Assembly: GCF_022095675.1 (NCBI RefSeq)
Contig: NZ_JAHYSG010000007.1
Span: 1 to 64,000, forward strand
Direction: 5' to 3'
From: Dactylosporangium sp. AC04546
GTDB lineage: Bacteria > Actinomycetota > Actinomycetes > Mycobacteriales > Micromonosporaceae
Length of the DNA: 64,000 bases
Under the pieces are notes generated by a model. The model was not told the DNA's origin. It did not search any database and saw only the letters and a list, made by a program, of their open reading frames with translations. Every line of letters starts with the position of its first letter. Position 1 is the first letter of the stretch. The translations under genes were made by a program, and so were the position numbers. Of the stretch, positions 56,984-64,000 are shown one piece after another.

Positions 56984-57642
56984 GACGACGCACGGCGCTG
57001 GAGTTCACCGGCTCCCAGCAGTCCATCGGCGGGATCACGCTGGGCGTCGAGCCCTCGGGCGTGCTCCTCGGCTTCGACCAGCACCAGAGCCCGGTCACGC
57101 TCCAGCTCTTCCGGCCCCGGCCGACCCGCGTGCTGCTCATCGACCGCGGCTGGGTCGAGCGGCTGCTCATGCTGCGGGCCATGGCCGTCGGCGCCCGCGT
57201 CGTGGTCAACACGCCCGACCCGGCGATGTGGGCCGGCTTCGGCGAGTCGGTGACCGGCCGGCCCGACCTGTTCCACGTCGCGCCCGCCTACCAGCCGGTC
57301 GAGCTGCCCAGCTCGGTGGCCGCGCCGGTGCTCTTCGTCGCCGAGCGGCACCCGCTCAGCATCCCGGCCCTCGGCCCCTGGCAGGCGCTCGTGACCGTGG
57401 CCGGCTGGCTGGGCGAGTACGTCCAGCAGTCGCTGCTCGAAGCCGACGTCGTGATCCTGCGCCGGCTCACCGAGCGCCAGCTCGCCGCGGCGGCGGCCCT
57501 CATGCGGCTCGACGCGCTGCAGGCCGCGACGCTGCAGGCCACGCCGCCCGACGGCCTCGTGGTCTACCAGGAGGGCGAGTGGCGCTACCTCCGCATGGCG
57601 ATCACCCAGATCGAGCACGGGCTCTTCGGCGCACCCCAGTAA
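56980..57642 (+). CDS. Type VII-associated soluble protein of unknown function
   Basis: A 220-aa protein between eccE and mycP. It lacks signal and membrane segments; strands such as TGSQQSIGGITLGVEPSGVLLGFDQH and PTRVLLIDRGWVERLLMLRAMAVGARVVVNTPDPAMWAGF suggest an alpha/beta fold with a nucleotide-style LLIDRGWVERLL element but no Walker motif. Its position inside the ecc cluster, with GTGA overlap to eccE and 18 bp to mycP, argues for a cytosolic accessory role in this subclass of ESX systems. I recognise no named family. Confidence 0.65.
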   Translation: MRRRTALEFTGSQQSIGGITLGVEPSGVLLGFDQHQSPVTLQLFRPRPTRVLLIDRGWVERLLMLRAMAVGARVVVNTPDPAMWAGFGESVTGRPDLFHVAPAYQPVELPSSVAAPVLFVAERHPLSIPALGPWQALVTVAGWLGEYVQQSLLEADVVILRRLTERQLAAAAALMRLDALQAATLQATPPDGLVVYQEGEWRYLRMAITQIEHGLFGAPQ

Positions 57643-57660
57643 GTTTCACGGAGGAACGGG

Positions 57661-58806
57661 ATGAGATCGCTTCGGCTGGCCACCACGTTCGCTGCGGTCG
57701 TGCTCGCCGGGGTCGTCCCGGTCGTGGCCGCGCCGTCCGCCTCGGCGGAGACGCGCCGGGACCGGCAGTGGTACCTCAAGACCCTCGACGTCGCCGCCGC
57801 CCACAAGATCACGCAGGGGAGCGGCGTGGTCGTGGCGGTGCTCGACACCGGCGTCGGCAAACACCCCGACCTCGACGGCCAGGTCGTCGACGGGGTGTCG
57901 CTCGCCGCCGGCGAGGGCACCAGCCTCACCGACAACGACGGGCACGGCTCCAGCATGGCCGGCCTCATCGTCGCCAAGGGCGGCAACGCCGACCACCTGC
58001 TGGGCATCGCCCCCAAGGCGAAGGTCCTGTCGGTCCGCACGGGCGCGGGCCGCACCGGCATGGGCAAGACGAACATCCCCGAGGGCATCCGCTGGGCGGT
58101 CGACCACGGCGCGAAGGTGATCAATATCTCAGCCGGCGGCAAGCTGGAGGACGGCGGCCCCGAGGCGGTCAAGTACGCGCTCGACCACGACGTCGTGGTC
58201 ATCGCCGGCTCCGGCAACGTCGAGCAGTTCCCGGCCGGCAGCGGCGTCATCCAGCCGGCCAGCATCCCCGGCGTCGTGGCGGTCAGCGCCCACGACCGCG
58301 ACGGCAACGTGTGGAGCGGCGCGATCGGCGGCCCGGAGGTGGTGCTCTCGGCACCGGGCGTCGCGATCCCGGCGGTGTCCGCCGCGGGCGGCGGCCGCGT
58401 CGTCGGCTACTACGAGTCGACCAACGGCACCAGCAACTCCACGGCGATCGTGTCCGGCGCGGCCGCGCTGATCCGCGCGAAGTACCCGGACCTGCCCGCC
58501 AAGGACGTCATCCAGCGCCTGATCAGCACGGCCGACGAGGCCGGCGCGCCGGGCCGCGACCCGCAGTACGGCTACGGCCGGCTCAACCTGGTCAAGGCCC
58601 TGACGGCGGACGTGGCCCCGGTGGCGGCGAACCCGCTGCTGCAGTCGGCCCGCTCGTCGGGTCAGGCCGCCTCGGCCGCCCCGGAGGCGGGCGAGGACAG
58701 CCTGGGCCCGGCGCTGCGCCTGGCCGCGATCGCCGGCGGCGCGGTGTGTCTGCTCCTGGTCGTGGTCCTGGTGCTGGTCCTGGCGCTGCGCCGCCGCCGC
58801 GCCTGA
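57661..58806 (+). CDS. mycP: Mycosin (S8 subtilisin-like protease) MycP
   Basis: A 381-aa membrane-bound serine protease. The signal peptide ends near residue 29 (PSASA). The triad is Asp62 (VLDTGVG), His95 (DNDGHGSSMAG) and Ser258 (NGTSNSTAIVSG). A C-terminal helix (about 356-376, LAAIAGGAVCLLLVVVLVLVLAL) and RRRR tail anchor it outside the membrane. Mycosins are required for and stabilise ESX secretion and cut some substrates. ATG 57661 has GGAGG at good distance. It converges on eccD at 58810. Confidence 0.9.
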   Translation: MRSLRLATTFAAVVLAGVVPVVAAPSASAETRRDRQWYLKTLDVAAAHKITQGSGVVVAVLDTGVGKHPDLDGQVVDGVSLAAGEGTSLTDNDGHGSSMAGLIVAKGGNADHLLGIAPKAKVLSVRTGAGRTGMGKTNIPEGIRWAVDHGAKVINISAGGKLEDGGPEAVKYALDHDVVVIAGSGNVEQFPAGSGVIQPASIPGVVAVSAHDRDGNVWSGAIGGPEVVLSAPGVAIPAVSAAGGGRVVGYYESTNGTSNSTAIVSGAAALIRAKYPDLPAKDVIQRLISTADEAGAPGRDPQYGYGRLNLVKALTADVAPVAANPLLQSARSSGQAASAAPEAGEDSLGPALRLAAIAGGAVCLLLVVVLVLVLALRRRRA

Positions 58807-58809
58807 CCC

Positions 58810-60204
58810 TCAGCCCTCCCGGATCGTGCGGATCCAGCTGTACAGGCCGGCGACCCAGAACGCGAGCGGGATGATCGCGAGGATCAGGATCGTCTCGAAG
58901 ATGTCCAGGGTGCGGCCCCACATCGGCGACGGTCGCTTCTGGGAGCCGACCATCGCGTAGGCGATCACGGCCGCGGCGACGGCCAGGGTCGCCGGCACGC
59001 CCACGGCCAGGCGGATGATCTGCTCGGCGCTCGCGTAGGCGCCCACGCCCACCACGGCCAGCGCGAGCAGGCCCGACACCAGCAGCGGGATGCGCTGGCG
59101 GCGGCTGATGAACCAGCGGGCGCGGGCGACCATCACCAGGCCGAAGACCGCGGCCAGGCAGGCGCCGGGCACGCCGCCGTCGATCGCGGCGACGATCGAG
59201 CCGAGGCCGCCGATGACGGCCAGGGCGCCGAGCATGCCGGCCAGGAACTCGTCGGCGCGCTCGCTCAGGGCGAGCACCTGGCGGCCGGCGACCATCTCGG
59301 TGTCGGTCTTCAGGTCGGCGGCGTCCGTGGGGACCGACGGGATCGGCAGGCCGGCCATGCGGTACGACAGCATCGGCATCGCGGGCAGCGCGGCGAAGGC
59401 CAGCGCGGTGACGATCGCCGCGGCCGAGGCCGGGCTCGCGTCCCAGATCATGCAGATCAGCGCGCCGACGCACAGCGCGACCGCGGCCAGGCTGGTGCCG
59501 AGGAACACGGCGACCGCGCTGGCCACGCCGGCCGTCGCGACCGCCGAGGCGAGCAGCAGGGCGGCGCCGCCGACGAGGGCGTCGGAGGGCTCGAGGTCGG
59601 CCAGCCCACGATCGCCGGCCAGCAGCAGCAGGCCGCCGACCCCGGCGTAACCGAGCGCGACGACGCCGAAGACCACGCCGGTGCGGCTGTTGCGGAAGGC
59701 GCGGGAGAGCACGGCGGAGACGGCGAGGAGCAGGACCGCGAGGCCCAGGCCGATGAGCGCCGAGGGCAGCTGCGGCGGGCCGGAGAAGAGCACCATCAGC
59801 ACGCCGAGGGCCAGCGCGATCACGCCGACCGTGAGCCCGAAGCGGCGGGTCGAGGCGGGCCGCCAGCGCCCGGCGCGGTCCTGGGTCGCGGTGGCGACGG
59901 CGTCGACGACGTCGTCGAAGATCGGCTCGGTGAACTCGTTGCCGCGGGGCCGCAGGTACAGCATCTCGCCGTCCTGGACGTCGAGCTGCAGCGGCGAGCG
60001 GTCGACGGCCAGCGGCGGCCCGCCGAGGCGGGACAGCACCCAGCCGTCGCGCCCGACCGGGTCGTCGGCCAGACCGTCCCCGGCGTACCGCAGGACGGTG
60101 GGCAGCAGGTCCGCCAGCGGCACGTCGGAGGGCAGCGCGAGATCGACCCGCGTCTTCGGCGCGACGATCGTCACCCGGCTCATCCCGCCGGTCGTAGTGG
60201 CCAC
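58810..60204 (-). CDS. eccD: Type VII secretion integral membrane protein EccD
   Basis: A 464-aa protein with an N-terminal ubiquitin-like domain (residues about 8-90; [44 protein letters not shown]) and about eleven hydrophobic helices, as in EccD family members. EccD dimers line the membrane part of the ESX pore. GTG 60204 with GGAGGG upstream is preferred; ATG 60183 would shorten it by seven residues. The gene is divergent from eccC, and the 141 bp between them hold TACGAT (60291-60296) and, on the other strand, TAGTCT as possible -10 boxes. Confidence 0.85.
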   Translation of the reverse strand: MATTTGGMSRVTIVAPKTRVDLALPSDVPLADLLPTVLRYAGDGLADDPVGRDGWVLSRLGGPPLAVDRSPLQLDVQDGEMLYLRPRGNEFTEPIFDDVVDAVATATQDRAGRWRPASTRRFGLTVGVIALALGVLMVLFSGPPQLPSALIGLGLAVLLLAVSAVLSRAFRNSRTGVVFGVVALGYAGVGGLLLLAGDRGLADLEPSDALVGGAALLLASAVATAGVASAVAVFLGTSLAAVALCVGALICMIWDASPASAAAIVTALAFAALPAMPMLSYRMAGLPIPSVPTDAADLKTDTEMVAGRQVLALSERADEFLAGMLGALAVIGGLGSIVAAIDGGVPGACLAAVFGLVMVARARWFISRRQRIPLLVSGLLALAVVGVGAYASAEQIIRLAVGVPATLAVAAAVIAYAMVGSQKRPSPMWGRTLDIFETILILAIIPLAFWVAGLYSWIRTIREG

Positions 60205-60345
60205 GTCCTGATCCCTCCGTTGGTCGTGCCGATCGGCCCCGCGGGACCCGTCCGGCCGGATGCGGGGCACCGCGTCCTGCGCAGACTACATACGATGGCC
60301 GGACAACGCGGTGCCCCCGGCACCGCGGCGCACAGGAGGAGACCC

Positions 60346-63300
60346 GTGAGCACCGTCGTCTTCCGCAGGCCACCGCGCCGCCCGGGGCCGCAGCTGCCCC
60401 GCGGTGAGCTGCTGCTGGAGTCGCCCCCGGAGCTTCCGGAGCGGCTGCCGAAGGGCTTCGGCCAGTTGCTGATGATCCTGCCGATGATCTGCGGTGTGGG
60501 CGCGATGGCCCTGCTGTACACGGGCGGTGGCCGCGGCGCCGGGCCGATGATGTGGGTCGTCGGCGGCCTCTTCGGCGTGTCGATGATCGGCATGGCCGTC
60601 GGGACGATGGGCAACAACAGCGGCGACTCGAAGGCCGAGCTCGACGCGGAGCGGCGCGACTACATGCGCTACCTCGCCCAGGTCCGCCGCCAGGCCCGGC
60701 GCGCCGCGACGCAGCAGCGGGCCGCGCTGCTGTGGCAGCACCCGGCGCCCGACGTGCTGTGGTCGGTCGCCGCGTCCCGGCGGCGCTGGGAGCGGCGGAT
60801 CACCGACGACGACTTCGGCCAGACCCGCGTCGCGCTCGGCGCGCAGCGGCTCGCCGTGTCGATCATCCCGCCGGAGACGAAGCCGGTCGAGGACCTGGAG
60901 CCGATGACCTCGATCGCGCTGCGGCGGTTCATCCGGGCCCGGCAGACCGTGCCTGACCTGCCGATCGCCGTGTCGGTGCGCTCGTTCAGCCGGATCGTGC
61001 CCGGCGGCGACCGGGCCGCGGTCACCGACCTGGTCCGCTCGATGCTCTGCCAGCTCGCCACGCTCCACTCGCCCGACGACGTGAAGATCGCCGTCGTCGC
61101 CGCCCCCGAGCGGCGGGGAGAGTGGGAGTGGGTCAAGTGGCTGCCGCACGCCCAGCACGACCGGCAGACCGACGCCGCGGGCGCGGTCCGCCTGATGTTC
61201 GACTCGATGTCCGATCTCGAGGAGGTCATCGAGGAGCAGCTGCACAGCCGGTCGCGCTTCGCGCCCGAGCAGCGGCCGCTGACCACCGCGCCGCACATCG
61301 TCGTGGTCGTCGACGGCGGCGAGGTCGCGCCGACCAGCCAGCTCATCGGCGTCGGCCTGCAGGGCACGACGGTCGTCGACCTCTCCGGCGCGGTGCCCCG
61401 CGACTCGGGGCGGTGGCTGCTCGCGCTCCAGGTGACCCGCGACTCCATCGCTGCCGACCAGGGCAAGCGGGTCACGCCGCTGGGCCACCCCGACGCCATG
61501 AGCGTGGTCGCGGCCGAGGGCCTGGCCCGGCAGCTCGCCCCCTTCCGCCTGTCGCAGCAGACGACGTCGGAGGAGCCGCTCGCCCGCAGCATCGAGCTGC
61601 CCGACCTGCTCGGCGTCGGCGACGCCGGGGCCGTCGACCCGGTGCTCACCTGGCGGCCCCGGCCCAACCGGGAGAAGCTGCGGGTGCCGATCGGCGTCGG
61701 CCCCGACGGCAACCCGGTCGACCTCGACTTCAAGGAGGCGGCGCAGGAGGGCATGGGCCCGCACGGGCTCATCATCGGCGCCACCGGCTCCGGCAAGTCC
61801 GAGCTGCTGCGCACGATCGTCGTCTCGCTGGCCATCACGCACTCGTCCGAAGAGCTCAACTTCGTGCTCGTCGACTTCAAGGGCGGCGCGACGTTCGCGT
61901 CGCTCGACGTGCTGCCGCACACCAGCGCCGTGATCACGAACCTCTCCGACGAGCTGCCGCTCGTCGACCGCATGCAGGCCGCCCTCAACGGCGAGATGGT
62001 GCGCCGGCAGGAGCTGCTGCGCGCGGCCGGCAACTACGTGTCACGCTACGAGTACGACAAGGCCCGCCTCGCCGGCGAGCCGCTGCAGCCGCTGCCCAGC
62101 CTGCTCATCATCTGTGACGAGTTCAGCGAGCTGCTCGCCGCGAAGTCGGAGTTCATCGACCTGTTCGTGATGATCGGCCGGCTCGGCCGCTCGCTGGGCG
62201 TGCACCTGCTGCTCGCCTCGCAGCGGCTGGAGGAGGGCCGGCTGCGCGGCCTCGACACCCACCTGTCGTACCGGGTCGGCCTGCGCACCTTCTCGGCCGT
62301 GGAGAGCCGGGTCGTGCTCGGTGTCCCCGACGCGTACGAGCTGCCCAACGCGCCCGGCCACGGCTACCTGAAGACCGACACGACGACGATGAACCGGTTC
62401 CGGGCCGCCTACGTCTCCGGGCCGTACCGGGAGAGCGGCATCGTGCCGCGCTCGCAGGCCACGGTCCGGATGCAGATCGTGCCCTACGGCACGCACCACA
62501 TCCCGGTGCCGGAGCTGCCGGTGGAGCCGGAGCCCGAGCCGGACGCGGAGGACACCAGCCGCGCGATCAGCATGCTCGACGTCATCGTCGGCAAGCTGCG
62601 CGGCCGCGGCGCCCCGGCCCACCAGGTCTGGCTGCCGCCGCTCGGCGAGCCGCCGACCCTCGGCGAACTGCTCGGCCCGCTGAGCCCCGACGAGCACCGC
62701 GGCCTCATCGCCACCGGCTGGTCGGGCGCCGGCCGGCTCACCGTGCCGATCGGCATCGTCGACCGGCCGTTCGAGCAGCGCCGCGACCCGCTCGTGGCCG
62801 AGCTCGACGGCGCGGCCGGCAACGTGGTCATGGTCGGCGGTCCGCAGTCCGGCAAGAGCACCGCGGTCCGCTCGCTCATCAGCTCGCTGGCGCTGACCCA
62901 CAGCCCGTGGCAGGTGCAGTTCTTCTGCCTCGACTTCGGCGGCGGGTCGCTGCGCTCGCTGGCCGGCCTGCCGCACGTCAGCGGCGTCGCCGGCCGGCGC
63001 GAGGGCGAGGCCGTGCGGCGCACGGTCGCCGAGGTGGCGGCGCTCATCGACGAGCGTGAGGCCAGGTTCACCGAGCTCGGGGTCGAGTCGATGCAGGCGT
63101 ACCGCCGGTCCCGCAACGCCGGCGACGTCGCCGACGACCCGTTCGGCGACGTGTTCCTCGTCGTCGACGGCTGGGGCACGGTGCGCGAGCACTACGAGGA
63201 GCTCGAGCCGCGGATCACCTCGCTCGCCGCGCGCGGGCTCGGCTTCGGCATCCACGTCGTCATCGCCGCGAACCGCTGGGCCGAGCTGCGCAGCAACCTG

Positions 63301-64000
63301 CGCGACCTGATGGGCACCCGCATCGAGCTGCGCCTCGGCGACCCGGCCGAGTCCGAGATCGACCGCCGGGCCGCGCAGAACGTGCCGGCCGGCACCCCGG
63401 GCCGCGGCCTCACGGGCGACAAGCTGCACTTCCTCACCGCGCTGCCGCGCATCGAGGGCGGTGAAGGGGTCGAGGACCTCGCGGCCGGCGCCGCCGACCT
63501 GGTCCGCCAGGTGCGCGAGGCGTGGCCGTTCCAGCCGGCCCCGCCGGTGCGCCTGCTGCCGAAGGTGCTCCAGGTGACCGAGCTGGCGAAGCTCGTCGCG
63601 CAGCGGCCGCAGGCGGGCGTGCCGATCGGCATCAACGAGACGCACCTCGCGCCGGTGCACCTCGACTTCTCGACCGAGCCGCACCTGATCGTGCTCGGCG
63701 ACGCCGAGTCGGGCAAGACGGCGCTGCTGCGGCTCATCGCCCGCAGCATCATCGAGACCAAGACGCGCGACGAGGCGCGGCTGTTCGTCGCCGACTTCCG
63801 CCGCAGCCTGCTCGGCGTGGTCGACCAGGACCACCTCCTGGACTACGCGCCGTCGCACTCGGCGCTCGGCGGGATGATCGGCGACCTGCGCGGCGCGATC
63901 CAGGCCCGCCTGCCCGGGCCCGACGTCACCGCCGAGCAGCTGCGCAACCGCAGCTGGTGGCGGGGCCCGGACCTGTACATCCTCATCGACGACTACGACC
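60346..64000 (+). CDS. eccC: Type VII secretion ATPase EccC (FtsK/SpoIIIE family), 3' end cut by window
   Basis: At least 1218 residues, continuing past the right edge; usual length is about 1300. GTG 60346 follows AGGAGG. Two N-terminal helices (about 40-85) precede a domain of unknown function and three FtsK/SpoIIIE ATPase domains with Walker A motifs GATGSGKS (478-485), GGPQSGKS (831-838) and GDAESGKT (1118-1125). Domain 1 has the canonical Walker [13 protein letters not shown], domain 2 [10 protein letters not shown]. It is a single-chain EccC, not split into EccCa and EccCb. It recognises substrate heterodimers and powers export. Confidence 0.9.
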   Translation, partial: MSTVVFRRPPRRPGPQLPRGELLLESPPELPERLPKGFGQLLMILPMICGVGAMALLYTGGGRGAGPMMWVVGGLFGVSMIGMAVGTMGNNSGDSKAELDAERRDYMRYLAQVRRQARRAATQQRAALLWQHPAPDVLWSVAASRRRWERRITDDDFGQTRVALGAQRLAVSIIPPETKPVEDLEPMTSIALRRFIRARQTVPDLPIAVSVRSFSRIVPGGDRAAVTDLVRSMLCQLATLHSPDDVKIAVVAAPERRGEWEWVKWLPHAQHDRQTDAAGAVRLMFDSMSDLEEVIEEQLHSRSRFAPEQRPLTTAPHIVVVVDGGEVAPTSQLIGVGLQGTTVVDLSGAVPRDSGRWLLALQVTRDSIAADQGKRVTPLGHPDAMSVVAAEGLARQLAPFRLSQQTTSEEPLARSIELPDLLGVGDAGAVDPVLTWRPRPNREKLRVPIGVGPDGNPVDLDFKEAAQEGMGPHGLIIGATGSGKSELLRTIVVSLAITHSSEELNFVLVDFKGGATFASLDVLPHTSAVITNLSDELPLVDRMQAALNGEMVRRQELLRAAGNYVSRYEYDKARLAGEPLQPLPSLLIICDEFSELLAAKSEFIDLFVMIGRLGRSLGVHLLLASQRLEEGRLRGLDTHLSYRVGLRTFSAVESRVVLGVPDAYELPNAPGHGYLKTDTTTMNRFRAAYVSGPYRESGIVPRSQATVRMQIVPYGTHHIPVPELPVEPEPEPDAEDTSRAISMLDVIVGKLRGRGAPAHQVWLPPLGEPPTLGELLGPLSPDEHRGLIATGWSGAGRLTVPIGIVDRPFEQRRDPLVAELDGAAGNVVMVGGPQSGKSTAVRSLISSLALTHSPWQVQFFCLDFGGGSLRSLAGLPHVSGVAGRREGEAVRRTVAEVAALIDEREARFTELGVESMQAYRRSRNAGDVADDPFGDVFLVVDGWGTVREHYEELEPRITSLAARGLGFGIHVVIAANRWAELRSNLRDLMGTRIELRLGDPAESEIDRRAAQNVPAGTPGRGLTGDKLHFLTALPRIEGGEGVEDLAAGAADLVRQVREAWPFQPAPPVRLLPKVLQVTELAKLVAQRPQAGVPIGINETHLAPVHLDFSTEPHLIVLGDAESGKTALLRLIARSIIETKTRDEARLFVADFRRSLLGVVDQDHLLDYAPSHSALGGMIGDLRGAIQARLPGPDVTAEQLRNRSWWRGPDLYILIDDYD

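Noticed and set aside
1..64000. tRNA, rRNA, CRISPR array, prophage or transposase genes
   Set aside because: None was recognised. No transposase, integrase or phage motif was seen in any reading frame.

Overview
The window is about 70% G+C, uses many GTG starts, joins most genes by ATGA or GTGA overlaps, and carries an ESX-type type VII secretion locus with a mycosin. This points to a filamentous actinomycete, probably of the Micromonosporaceae type. Genus and species cannot be read from the sequence. All family calls come from reading translations and recalling family hallmarks; no search was run.

Layout. 1-2513: a truncated GMC oxidoreductase (minus) and a divergent alpha/beta hydrolase, followed by a 53-bp tandem duplication. 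2784-13435: a cell-surface operon with a WxL-domain protein, a DUF916 (WxL-interacting) protein, a membrane protein with a neocarzinostatin-like fold, a branched-chain-amino-acid-type ABC transporter (binding protein, LivF, and a LivH-LivM-LivG triple fusion), and two LPKTG-anchored proteins. 13640-16413: a Pro/Ser-rich membrane protein and a polysaccharide deacetylase fused to a family-2 glycosyltransferase. 16450-52138: a roughly 36-kb catabolic region around an IclR regulator (33636-34460). 52389-64000: the type VII secretion locus (WXG100-type proteins, EccB, EccE, a 220-aa orphan, MycP, EccD, EccC cut by the window edge).

The most striking part is 18460-23819. One operon encodes counterparts of most enzymes of plant chlorophyll breakdown: an SDR resembling chlorophyll b reductase NOL/NYC1, a chlorophyllase-like hydrolase, a Rieske oxygenase of the pheophorbide a oxygenase general type, and two proteins resembling red chlorophyll catabolite reductase (bilin-reductase superfamily). 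A two-domain nitrilase, a hydantoinase-type amidohydrolase, an isatin-hydrolase-like cyclase, a RidA-like protein and a maleate-isomerase/arylmalonate-decarboxylase-like protein could process N-heterocyclic fragments. Two CaiB CoA-transferases, an acyl-CoA ligase, MaoC hydratases, acyl-CoA dehydrogenases, an Ltp2/DUF35-like aldolase pair, a CitE-like lyase, an isocitrate-lyase-superfamily enzyme, two MmgE/PrpD proteins and two aldehyde dehydrogenases could carry carbon to central metabolism.

These units appear to form one regulon. Eight sites built from GAAAC/GTTTC half-sites at 10-bp spacing lie at nearly every promoter of the region, including the IclR promoter. My hypothesis is an inducible pathway for chlorophyll or another tetrapyrrole. 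The parts are visible in the sequence; the pathway is inference.
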